Below, one piece after another: positions 1 to 7,115 of a stretch of 64,000 bases of DNA. The notes beneath the pieces were generated by a model. That model had not been told where the DNA came from, did not search any database, and worked only from the letters and a program-made list of their open reading frames with translations. Location of the stretch: contig FOIY01000003.1 in the NCBI GenBank assembly GCA_900111435.1, positions 1 to 64,000 on the forward strand. The letters are read 5' to 3'. The translations under genes and the position numbers were made by a program. How positions within the stretch are numbered: the first letter of the stretch is position 1; every line of letters starts with the position of its first letter. This stretch comes from Ruminococcaceae bacterium KH2T8 (lineage in GTDB: Bacteria > Bacillota > Clostridia > Saccharofermentanales > Saccharofermentanaceae).

Positions 1-26
1 AAAAATGACACCTGCTGAACAGGCAT

Positions 27-56
27 AATAAAACCCGCAAACGCAATGTTTACGGG
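27..56 (-). terminator. Rho-independent terminator of ssrA
   Basis: On the minus strand a CCCGTAAAC/GTTTGCGGG hairpin (positions 34-56, one mismatch) is followed by a T-rich run (TTTTATTA). It lies about 40 bases past the tmRNA CCA end, so it most likely ends the ssrA transcript. Confidence 0.75.
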
Positions 57-93
57 CATTAGAAGGCGATGCAGTCATTTTGACAACGCCATA

Positions 94-468
94 TGGTGGA
101 GGTGAGGAGAATTGAACTCCTGTCCGAAACCATATCCTCCGGGACGTCTCCGGGTGCAGTCAGTGTTTGAAGTATTCCCCTTCCCGCGAAGCCCGCTGAC
201 AGGCGGCAGGTCCGGTAGCTTCATAAGTACGACAGACGGTCAAAGCTTTCCGAATGAAGTTTCCCTGTTTAACCTCTGACAGGTAAGGTCTGCAAGTTGC
301 GTCTCTTGTCTCCCTGCAGATCAGGAGACGAGACGGTAGCTAGATTAAGCAGCTACGAGCATTGTGTCGTTTGCAATTACTTGCATTTCCCGTTTTTTAA
401 GGAGGCCAACGAGAATCCTCCACCCGCTTTCCCGATCTCAACGACCCCGTCGAAACCAGTACACCCCC
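94..468 (-). ncRNA. ssrA: tmRNA (transfer-messenger RNA)
   Basis: This RNA rescues stalled ribosomes and tags unfinished proteins for proteolysis, working with SmpB. The 5' end (GGGGGTGTACTGGTTTCGAC, ending at 468) and the 3' end (TTCAATTCTCCTCACCTCCACCA-type T arm, ending at 94) are classic for one-piece tmRNA. GGGGGTG and CACCTCC form a 7-bp acceptor stem with a G3-U70 pair, the alanine identity element, and CCA is encoded. The tag reading frame runs from 374 to 345 and encodes ANDTMLVAA followed by TAA, so the tag is (A)ANDTMLVAA. The tag ends in the usual hydrophobic VAA but is shorter than the common ANDENYALAA. About 375 nt is a normal length. Confidence 0.97.
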
Positions 469-479
469 ATATGAGTGAT

Positions 480-513
480 ACTATATCATGCGCTGAATTC
501 AAGTTAATGTCAA
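480..513 (-). promoter_or_regulatory. Probable ssrA promoter (extended -10)
   Basis: Reading the minus strand, TATAGT (485-480) is preceded by TGA, giving a TGn extended -10 about 11 bases before the tmRNA 5' end. TTAACT lies 16 bases further up (507-502). A perfect TTGACA (513-508) is also present but its 22-base spacing is too long. Confidence 0.5.
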
Positions 514-585
514 CAGCTTTTCAGATAATAAAATCTGCCGCACTCTGACGAATACGGCAGCTGTTATCTTTCGTACAGAAACTTA

Positions 586-1092
586 TCAAAGTTCGTCGAA
601 GTTAAGATCCTTGCTTACATCGTAAGGCTCAAATGTCTGGAACGCGGGATCGACAGGCTCAGCTGCAACTTCCTCTGCAACAGGCGCTTCAACGGCTGCG
701 GGAGCCTCTTCTTCGGGAAGCATATTATAAACTTCATAAGGATGCATTACTGCTTCAGAACCGCAGTAGATACACTTGATCTTATAGTAGTTTGAAAGCT
801 GTGCATTCTTTCCGCATGAAGGGCATCTGATACCCTTGAGCTGGAAGTCTTTTCTCTTAGTAAATTCGATAGCGTCAGTCATTGCCTGATCGAACTCAGC
901 ATCCGTATATCCCTTATTGTTCATCATGATCCACATAGCGTGAAGAGTAAGCTCGATCTTTTCAAGCTGCTTATGGATATCCTTTAATTCGGGATTACCT
1001 TTTGCAACCTCCGCCGCCTTCTCCATCGTAGGATCACCTGATGCTTTACTCTGCTTGATCAACTGATCTAAAGTGTCTAATTCACCTGCCAT
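586..1092 (-). CDS. Zinc-ribbon protein of unknown function
   Basis: A 168-residue soluble protein. The N-terminal 80 residues are charged and helical. A four-cysteine zinc ribbon follows (C90-x2-C93 and C107-x2-C110), then an acidic Ala/Glu/Pro-rich tail of about 45 residues. There is no signal peptide or membrane segment. GGAGG lies 9 bases before the ATG. It follows the amidase-like gene by 25 bases and is probably in the same transcript. I do not recognise a named family; nucleic-acid or protein binding through the ribbon is only a guess. Confidence 0.8.
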   Translation of the reverse strand: MAGELDTLDQLIKQSKASGDPTMEKAAEVAKGNPELKDIHKQLEKIELTLHAMWIMMNNKGYTDAEFDQAMTDAIEFTKRKDFQLKGIRCPSCGKNAQLSNYYKIKCIYCGSEAVMHPYEVYNMLPEEEAPAAVEAPVAEEVAAEPVDPAFQTFEPYDVSKDLNFDEL

Positions 1093-1117
1093 TTTCCATA
1101 ACCTCCCATATTTTATT

Positions 1118-2218
1118 TCAGTTTTTGAAATCTACACAAAAGGCTGCAGTAGCACCTGCGACTGCGACCATATTGTCTTCACTAATGATTATCGCCTCAT
1201 CGTCGCTATTGGACAAGAAGCCTACACTGAACTGGAACGAAGGGATCGAATTTGCGTAGTTAAGACCCGTATAAAGATATGTCTGACGTGTCTCATTGAA
1301 CTCGAGTCCTTCGGCCTCTGCAACAGCCGTACCTAATGTATCGCCCCATGCGACATTTTGAGACGTATAGCTGCCTGAATCGGGAACATAGACCCTAACA
1401 CCTGACTGCATGCTGTCATTAGCAGAATCTGCATGTATCCTTATAAAGATATCTGCATTATTATCGACTGCTATCTGAGCTCTTTCCTGATTAGAAAGAT
1501 CAACATCACTTGTCTCTCTGGTAAGTATGACCTCTGCACCGCACTGCTGCAGATAATCACGCATTATGAGCGCATACTGAAGAGTAAGGTCGTATTCCTG
1601 TATACCTGTAGTTACACCGACTCCACCAGCAGTACAGCGGGGTTTCTCGACTGAGAGCCATGTGGCACATGCTTCTGTCTCCTCGGATGTCTCTGCCTGG
1701 TGTCCGGGATCTATAACTATGACCATTCCCGTAAGATCAGGAGCATCTGCGGCCAGCGGAACATTCGTAGGTGCAGGTGTCGGAGTTACTGTCGGAGTGG
1801 GAGTAGGTTCTGCTTCTGTTGTCTCTTCGGGAGTAGTCTCAGCTGCTTCCGTCTCAGATGTTGCGACAGTAGTATCTTCAGGGACTGTTCCCCTGATCTT
1901 ATCCATATTCCTGTATACTTCTACGCCGATAACGGCAACACAAAGAAATGCCAATGCTGCGATGAGCATATTTCTGTATTTCTTCTTAAGTGTCTTTCGG
2001 GGTTGAGGCTTAGAAGCTTCTTCCGTCGCTCTCGAAGGCCGGGGCTGAGGCTTCGTATGAACAGCTCCCGCCTTTTGGACGATAGCTCTCATAGCGGCAT
2101 TTCTCTCGTCCTCGTTCATGGACTTCAGCCTGCTATACATTTCCTGGCGCTTATCAGCAGGAAGTGACTGTAATACCTCCTTAAAGCGCTGTATCAGGTC
2201 GTTATCGAGATCTGCCAT
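1118..2218 (-). CDS. Membrane-anchored N-acetylmuramoyl-L-alanine amidase-like protein, catalytic Glu missing
   Basis: A 366-residue Amidase_3-type protein. Active members cut the bond between muramic acid and L-Ala in peptidoglycan. A cytosolic N-terminus is followed by one membrane segment (about 83-103), a Thr/Glu/Pro linker (115-155) and the amidase fold (about 163-366), which should face the wall. The zinc ligands are visible: H173 in DPGH, E208 and H262 in RIHAD. The conserved glutamate of the last motif (usually LVExGFISN) is replaced by S331 (FQFSVGFLSN), so the enzyme may be inactive or regulatory. The start is supported by GGAGG 5 bases upstream of the ATG. The product could still bind peptidoglycan. 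Confidence 0.88.
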   Translation of the reverse strand: MADLDNDLIQRFKEVLQSLPADKRQEMYSRLKSMNEDERNAAMRAIVQKAGAVHTKPQPRPSRATEEASKPQPRKTLKKKYRNMLIAALAFLCVAVIGVEVYRNMDKIRGTVPEDTTVATSETEAAETTPEETTEAEPTPTPTVTPTPAPTNVPLAADAPDLTGMVIVIDPGHQAETSEETEACATWLSVEKPRCTAGGVGVTTGIQEYDLTLQYALIMRDYLQQCGAEVILTRETSDVDLSNQERAQIAVDNNADIFIRIHADSANDSMQSGVRVYVPDSGSYTSQNVAWGDTLGTAVAEAEGLEFNETRQTYLYTGLNYANSIPSFQFSVGFLSNSDDEAIIISEDNMVAVAGATAAFCVDFKN

Positions 2219-2282
2219 TTTGTCCTCCGTAAAAGTATCTTAATAATTTTACCATAAAACACTTTACGGATAGCAAATATTG

Positions 2283-4166
2283 TCAATTTTCTTTATTGAG
2301 CCTCACCATACATCTCATGGCATTAAGGATGGCGATGATAAGAACTCCGACGTCTCCGAAGACCGCAAGCCACATATTGGCTATACCGAGCGCACCGAGG
2401 ATAAGGATGATCCCCTTTACACCTAATGCAAAGATTATGTTCTCCCAGACGATCCTCATGGTCTTCCTTGAGATCTTTACGGCTGTAGCGATCTTGGAAG
2501 GCTTATCGTCCATAAGTACAACATCTGCGGATTCGATAGCGGCATCACTTCCCAGGGCTCCCATCGCGATACCGATGTCGGATCTTACGAGTACGGGAGC
2601 ATCGTTAATGCCGTCACCGACGAAAGCGGTAGTCTTACCTTCTGCGAGGATACTTTCGACATGTTCAACCTTCTGCGCCGGGAGAAGCTCGGCATGAACT
2701 TCATCTACGCCAACTTCGGATGCTACATGGTCGGCTACGGCCTTCTTGTCACCCGTGAGCATTATGGTCCTCGATATACCGAGGGTCTTAAGCTCGGAAA
2801 GTGCTGCCTTGGAATCAGGCTTTATCTCATCGTTGATTACTATATGACCGAGGTACTCGCTTTCGCGCGAGATGTGGATGATCGTTCCGGTCATATGGCA
2901 CTCATGCCAATCAGCTCCGATACTCTCCATCAGGGAACCGTTACCTACATAGTAGATATTACCGTCTACTTCTGCCTTTACACCCTTTCCTGCGATCTCC
3001 TCGATCTGTCCGAGTCTCGCCTTGTCTATATGACCCTTGTGGGCATTGATGATCGACTCAGCGACAGGGTGGCTCGAATAACTCTCGGCTGCAGCAGCGA
3101 TATCAAGGAGCTCATCTACAGATACCTTGGAAGGGTGAACATCGTCAACTATGAACTTACCCTTAGTAAGAGTTCCCGTCTTATCGAATACGATGATCTG
3201 AGCTTTCGAAAGTGCCTCCAGGTAGTTGGCACCCTTGATGAGGATACCTTCCTTAGATGCTCCGCCTATACCGCCGAAGAACGAAAGCGGTACTGATACT
3301 ACAAGCGCGCAGGGACAGGATACGACAAGGAATACGAGTGCTCTCTTGATCCACTTGACCCATTCGGCACCATTTCCAATATCGATGAACATCGGCGGGA
3401 TAACTGCCAGAAGCAGAGCGCCGATAACTACACAAGGTGTATACCATCTTGCAAATCTGGTAATAAAGCCTTCGACCTTCGCCTTCTTCTCCGACGAATT
3501 CTCTACAAGCTCAAGGATCTTGGATACCGTACTCTCGGAGAACTTCGAAGTAGTCTTTACCTTGATAACACCTGTAAGATTAACGCTTCCGCTTATTACC
3601 TTATCTCCGACAGCGGAGTCTACGGGCATACTCTCACCTGTTAATGCTGCCGTATTTATGGTCGTAGTTCCTTCGATAACTTCACCGTCAAGGGCGATCT
3701 TCTCACCGGGCTTTATGACGATAGTCTCACCTATCTCGACCTCGTCGTGAGACACTTCGATCTCCTGACCGTCACGGATGACTACCGCGCTGTCAGGTCT
3801 GATATCCATGAGATTTGCGATGGACTTTCTGCTCCTGCCGACTGCAATACTCTGGAACAATTCTCCGATCTGATAAAAGAGCATTACCGCAGTAGCCTCG
3901 GGATACTCGCCTGTTGCGATAGCGCCGAGTGTAGCTATTGCCATAAGGAACATCTCGTCGAATACTCGGCCATGGATGATGTTAAGACCTGCCTTCTTAA
4001 GTACATCGTATCCGATGATGATATAAGGAACGAGAAATACCAGAAGCTTAAAGATGCCCTCCAGTTTGAAGATATATGTCACGAGATAGGCAACAGCACA
4101 CAAAGCGGCAGCTGCGATTATCCTCTTTAGCATCTTCTTTTGCTTCTTGGTAAGTTTGTACTTCAT
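2283..4166 (-). CDS. P1B-type heavy-metal efflux ATPase (Zn/Cd/Pb class)
   Basis: A 627-residue ATP-driven exporter of divalent soft metals in the inner membrane. Seen in order: N-terminal membrane helices, TGES (176-179) of the actuator domain, the transport CPC motif (284-286), the phosphorylated Asp in DKTGT (D328), HP (366-367) of the nucleotide domain, GDGINDAP, and a final helix pair with Asp as in ZntA-type pumps. The protein has no fused metal-binding HMA domain; the HMA protein is encoded separately just upstream. I chose the ATG at 4166 because AGAAGGAA lies 5 bases upstream. The open frame extends further up but without a ribosome site. The gene forms an operon with the ArsR sensor and the HMA protein. 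Cd/Zn is more likely than Cu because of the regulator type. Confidence 0.93.
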   Translation of the reverse strand: MKYKLTKKQKKMLKRIIAAAALCAVAYLVTYIFKLEGIFKLLVFLVPYIIIGYDVLKKAGLNIIHGRVFDEMFLMAIATLGAIATGEYPEATAVMLFYQIGELFQSIAVGRSRKSIANLMDIRPDSAVVIRDGQEIEVSHDEVEIGETIVIKPGEKIALDGEVIEGTTTINTAALTGESMPVDSAVGDKVISGSVNLTGVIKVKTTSKFSESTVSKILELVENSSEKKAKVEGFITRFARWYTPCVVIGALLLAVIPPMFIDIGNGAEWVKWIKRALVFLVVSCPCALVVSVPLSFFGGIGGASKEGILIKGANYLEALSKAQIIVFDKTGTLTKGKFIVDDVHPSKVSVDELLDIAAAAESYSSHPVAESIINAHKGHIDKARLGQIEEIAGKGVKAEVDGNIYYVGNGSLMESIGADWHECHMTGTIIHISRESEYLGHIVINDEIKPDSKAALSELKTLGISRTIMLTGDKKAVADHVASEVGVDEVHAELLPAQKVEHVESILAEGKTTAFVGDGINDAPVLVRSDIGIAMGALGSDAAIESADVVLMDDKPSKIATAVKISRKTMRIVWENIIFALGVKGIILILGALGIANMWLAVFGDVGVLIIAILNAMRCMVRLNKEN

Positions 4167-4227
4167 ATTCGTTCCTTCTCTTTTCAAGTAATGAGCCGGG
4201 ATCACATGACCCCGGCCCTTAAGTTTC

Positions 4228-4446
4228 TTAAATAATAACTGTGCAGTCAGGTTCAACCTTCTTGATCGTTGCGATAGCTTCCTTAAGGACAGCATCGAAT
4301 CTGGAATCGTCAGCATCAAGTGTCATCTTCTGAGCGAGGAAGTTGACCGATACGTCATTAACTCCGTCAAGCTTAGCGATAGCCTCCTGCATCTTCTGTG
4401 CGCAATGAGCGCAATCAAGATCTTCAAGTTCAAATGTCTTTTTCAT
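4228..4446 (-). CDS. Heavy-metal-associated (HMA) domain protein, metallochaperone-like
   Basis: A 72-residue single HMA domain. DCAHC near residue 14 supplies the CxxC metal site, and the strand/helix pattern is that of Atx1/CopZ-like ferredoxin folds. It sits between the ArsR sensor and the ATPase, which itself has no HMA domain, so it probably delivers metal to that pump as a detached N-terminal domain. The acidic residue just before the CxxC is common in Zn/Cd domains and less common in Cu ones. Confidence 0.88.
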   Translation of the reverse strand: MKKTFELEDLDCAHCAQKMQEAIAKLDGVNDVSVNFLAQKMTLDADDSRFDAVLKEAIATIKKVEPDCTVII

Positions 4447-4464
4447 GGTATTTATCTCCTTTAA

Positions 4465-4827
4465 TTAATTATCGTGGTCATGGTCCTCTTCGATCAGGTG
4501 CTCGAATCCCTGTGCGATGATGCTCCTTACGTGATCGTCCGAGAGATGATAATAGATGGTCTTACCTTCTCTTCTGTTAGCAACGAGATTCGCGTCCTTA
4601 AGGATCTTGAGCTGATGAGAGATCGCTGACTGTGTCATTCCGAGAAGCTCAGCGATAGCGCATACGCACATCTCTTCTTCAAAGAGTGAATACATGATCT
4701 TGATCCTGGTTGTATCACCGAAGATCTTATAAAGATCCGCGAGGTCGCAGAGCAGTTCGTCTGTGGGAAGCTCGAATCTTACCTTGTCGAGCAGTTCCTT
4801 ATGATCGTGTTCGTGTTTACAGGCCAT
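4465..4827 (-). CDS. ArsR/SmtB-family metal-responsive repressor (CadC/SmtB-like)
   Basis: A 120-residue winged-helix repressor of its own metal-efflux operon. The recognition helix region contains TQSAISHQLKILK. Two possible metal sites are visible. One is an alpha-5 zinc site that fits D-x-H-x10-H-x2-E exactly (D97, H99, H110, E113). The other is an alpha-3 type site with C54-V-C56 plus the Cys/His-rich N-terminus (C3, H5, H7, H9). CadC carries both kinds. A His/Asp tail ends the protein. The start at 4827 is preceded by AAGGAG; a start 12 codons upstream lacks a ribosome site. The promoter and half-site repeats lie directly upstream. Confidence 0.93.
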   Translation of the reverse strand: MACKHEHDHKELLDKVRFELPTDELLCDLADLYKIFGDTTRIKIMYSLFEEEMCVCAIAELLGMTQSAISHQLKILKDANLVANRREGKTIYYHLSDDHVRSIIAQGFEHLIEEDHDHDN

Positions 4828-4845
4828 CGTTGACTCCTTATCAAT

Positions 4846-4908
4846 ATATGAACGATTGCTCATATGATTAACTGTTCACATGTTAAACCGTTCATATGTA
4901 TATGTCAA
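4846..4908 (-). promoter_or_regulatory. Metal operon promoter with ArsR-type operator half sites
   Basis: On the minus strand TTGACA (4908-4903), a 17-base spacer and TAACAT (4885-4880) form a sigma-A promoter. TGAAC/GTTCA half sites lie at 4849-4854, 4874-4878 and 4890-4895. The outer ones form an ATATGAACG/CGTTCATAT inverted repeat (4846-4854 and 4889-4897). One half site lies inside the spacer and another just past the -10, as expected for repression by the adjacent ArsR protein. Confidence 0.75.
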
Positions 4909-4949
4909 CACATAATTTGAGAAATAAAAAGAAAAGCCGATCGGTCAGA

Positions 4950-5573
4950 TCAGCTTCCCCATGAAAGATTATACTTAGCACATGTGACGGATACTTCTTC
5001 GTACGCATCAAAGACATCGTATACCGCCTTATATACCTTCTCCCACCTGATGACCTCGATAGGATCCGTCTCAGATGAAAAGAGCTTATTCATATTCTTA
5101 TCGTACATCTTCTTAGCTTCGATCTTAAAGTGATCGAGCTCGATGATATCCTTAAACGGAGACTTGAGCTTGTCCTTATCCCTGAGCTTATATACGAGCT
5201 CATTGAGCTTTCTGGCAGCTCTCTCGCAGTTGGTAACACTTGCAACTATATTATCCTTTAAAGAAGTAACATTATATCTTACGAGTGATGCAACAAAGTC
5301 CTCGACCTCATCGGTACAGTTCTCGACCGACTCCAGGACTCTGTACAGAGCCCTTGCCTCAGATTCCTGTACGAGCATATTCTCACCGAAATACAATTCT
5401 ATCTCATGGAGGATATCATCAGCCTCTTCTTCCAGAGCACCGACACGCTTTGCGATGTTGATATAATCGTCAGTAAATTCGACGATCTCGCACATAGTCT
5501 CACATTCTTTCTGGAGTATCTCCGAAAGCCTGATAATGGAAGAAAAGATCATCTGTCTGTCCGCATCTTTCAT
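4950..5573 (-). CDS. PhoU-like DUF47 family protein
   Basis: A 207-residue all-helical protein with many acidic residues, resembling the DUF47/PhoU-like proteins that usually accompany Pit-type phosphate transporters and bind metal clusters. No transporter is encoded next to it here, so its partner must be elsewhere. AGGAG lies 7 bases before the ATG at 5573; a longer frame upstream lacks a ribosome site and would add a spurious hydrophobic start. It sits between the sepF terminator and the metal operon and is probably transcribed alone. Confidence 0.8.
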   Translation of the reverse strand: MKDADRQMIFSSIIRLSEILQKECETMCEIVEFTDDYINIAKRVGALEEEADDILHEIELYFGENMLVQESEARALYRVLESVENCTDEVEDFVASLVRYNVTSLKDNIVASVTNCERAARKLNELVYKLRDKDKLKSPFKDIIELDHFKIEAKKMYDKNMNKLFSSETDPIEVIRWEKVYKAVYDVFDAYEEVSVTCAKYNLSWGS

Positions 5574-5634
5574 AGTTGCGCTCCTGAAGAATGGATATAT
5601 AAAGATTATAACAAACCCCATGGACTTTTGCACA

Positions 5635-5671
5635 ATAAAAAGAGGCTCCTTCCTGATGGAAGAAGCCTCTT
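5635..5671 (-). terminator. Rho-independent terminator of sepF
   Basis: On the minus strand an AAGAGGCTTCTTCC...GGAAGGAGCCTCTT hairpin with a 4-base loop is followed by TTTTTATTG. It lies about 30 bases past the sepF stop. Confidence 0.85.
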
Positions 5672-5699
5672 AGATCTCGTTATACCAATACTTGCTATA

Positions 5700-6191
5700 T
5701 TAGAGAGCAGAAACCTTTGTGCCGGACTCTTCGCTTGCAGCGGAATCAACGATAAGGTCAACGTGCTTAGGTGTGCAAACGAATGTTGTCTTAACAGGTG
5801 TAGGCTCGATCTTACCGTCAAGTGCGAAAACAGCACCGGAGATGTAGTCAACTACACGCTGGTTGTTAGCATTAGGTGTAAGGTTGCAGATAACGATGTG
5901 ACCCTCACGAATGTGGTCGCAAACGATCTGGCTTGTTCTAATATCGTAAGGAGTAAGCATAATTACTGTTGCAGAAGCCTGAGGTGCAGCAACGGGTGTA
6001 GCAACTGCTACAGGCTGCTCAGCCTGATAAGGAACATCCTCGTAAGCTGTGTAGGAAGACTCGGAACCTGAGAAATCATCGCTGTAGTACTCTTCGTTGG
6101 AGTACTCGTTCTCATCGTAGTAACCCTCGTTCTCGTCGTATACTTCCTCTACGTCATAAAGCTTCTTAACGAAATCAGAAAACTTGCCCAT
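5700..6191 (-). CDS. sepF: Cell division protein SepF
   Basis: A 163-residue protein. SepF binds FtsZ and tethers the Z-ring to the membrane. The N-terminal MGKFSDFVKKLYDVEE is the amphipathic membrane-binding helix. A Tyr/Glu/Asp-rich linker (about 17-60) leads to the SepF core (about 75-155) with the conserved TPYDIRTSQIVCDHIREG-like and RVVDYISGAVFALDG segments. AGGAGG precedes the ATG. It has its own promoter and terminator, and lies downstream of yggS as in many Bacillota. Confidence 0.96.
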   Translation of the reverse strand: MGKFSDFVKKLYDVEEVYDENEGYYDENEYSNEEYYSDDFSGSESSYTAYEDVPYQAEQPVAVATPVAAPQASATVIMLTPYDIRTSQIVCDHIREGHIVICNLTPNANNQRVVDYISGAVFALDGKIEPTPVKTTFVCTPKHVDLIVDSAASEESGTKVSAL

Positions 6192-6262
6192 ACTTTTTGT
6201 ATCCTCCTGATAAATTTATTTATGTCCACATAACCCGCGTGGCATTTAAAAAGTATGGTTAA

Positions 6263-6291
6263 AATATACTAATCCCTAAAACAATAATCAA
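6263..6291 (-). promoter_or_regulatory. sepF promoter
   Basis: On the minus strand TTGATT (6291-6286), a 17-base spacer and TATATT (6268-6263) form a sigma-A type promoter about 70 bases before the sepF start. Confidence 0.6.
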
Positions 6292-6377
6292 GAAAATTTG
6301 GGCACATGTAATTAAAGCGAAAAAAGCGACATATCTCTGTAACATTATCGTGTATCAGTGTTACAAAGCGAAATATT

Positions 6378-7115
6378 TCAGGGGTTGGGATAATTACGCT
6401 TACCGAAGATGTCAGTGCCTATCCTTACGTGCGTACAGCCTTCTTTGACCGCATAGACGTAGTCCTGGCTCATGCCCATGGAGAGCACATCGAAACTCTT
6501 GGGTTCCTTGCTCTGACCCTTTAATGCATCAAAGAGCTCCTTAGTCTTTGCAAATACCGGAGCAGCTTCACCGGGATATGTCTGGATAGGTGCCATCGTC
6601 ATAAGCCCCCTTACCCTGACTCCCGCAAGATCGGATATGTCACATAAAGCAGGAGCAGCCTCTTCTGTTGCAAAACCGTGCTTACTCTCCTCACCCGATA
6701 CATTCACCTGTAAAAGTATATCCGTAACAAGACCTGCTGCCTCTGATCTCTTTGAGATCTCACGAGCCAGATCGACTGTATTTACGGAATGAATAAGATG
6801 AGTCTTTCCGATAATGTACTTTACCTTATTTTTCTGGAGAGTACCAATAAGGTGCCAGTTGGGATGAAGGTCCAGTTCCTGAAACCTTTCCTCCTTCGGA
6901 ACGAGTTCCTGAACCTTGTTTTCAGCAAGATCCTTAAGGCCTCCGACGAATGCAGCTTCCGCATACTCGACCGGGAAAACCTTTGAAACGCCTATCAGTG
7001 TAACATCGTTAACGTCTCTGCCTGCTGCTTTACAAGCTTCGGCAATGTTAGAACGCACCTTATCGGCGCGTTCCTTTATCGTAGCGAGTAATTCTTCACT
7101 GAAATCATATTCCAT
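6378..7115 (-). CDS. yggS: Pyridoxal phosphate homeostasis protein, YggS/PROSC family
   Basis: A 245-residue PLP-binding protein with a single alanine-racemase-like TIM barrel. It buffers free PLP and affects amino- and keto-acid balance; no catalytic reaction is established for the family. The PLP lysine is K45 in IGVSKVFP. Other family segments are visible: LAENKVQEL, WHLIGTLQKNK, VNVSGEESKHG, GLMTMAP, LSMGMSQDY and VRIGTDIFG. The start ATG overlaps the TGA of the upstream gene by one base, so it is co-translated with the HlyD-like protein. It is followed by sepF, the usual order in Gram-positive division clusters. Confidence 0.95.
   Translation of the reverse strand: MEYDFSEELLATIKERADKVRSNIAEACKAAGRDVNDVTLIGVSKVFPVEYAEAAFVGGLKDLAENKVQELVPKEERFQELDLHPNWHLIGTLQKNKVKYIIGKTHLIHSVNTVDLAREISKRSEAAGLVTDILLQVNVSGEESKHGFATEEAAPALCDISDLAGVRVRGLMTMAPIQTYPGEAAPVFAKTKELFDALKGQSKEPKSFDVLSMGMSQDYVYAVKEGCTHVRIGTDIFGKRNYPNP

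Noticed and set aside
480-513. TTGACA as the -35 of ssrA
   Set aside because: Its spacing to TATAGT is 22 bases; the extended -10 explains the promoter better.
1662-2006. 114-codon Val/Ser-rich frame with repetitive GVGVTVGVGVG
   Set aside because: It is the reverse reading of the Thr/Pro/Glu linker of the amidase-like gene, not a repeat protein.
6335-6368. Terminator for yggS
   Set aside because: A 10-bp CTTTGTAACA/TGTTACAGAG stem exists on the minus strand, but the T-run is 9 bases away, so it is not a standard terminator.
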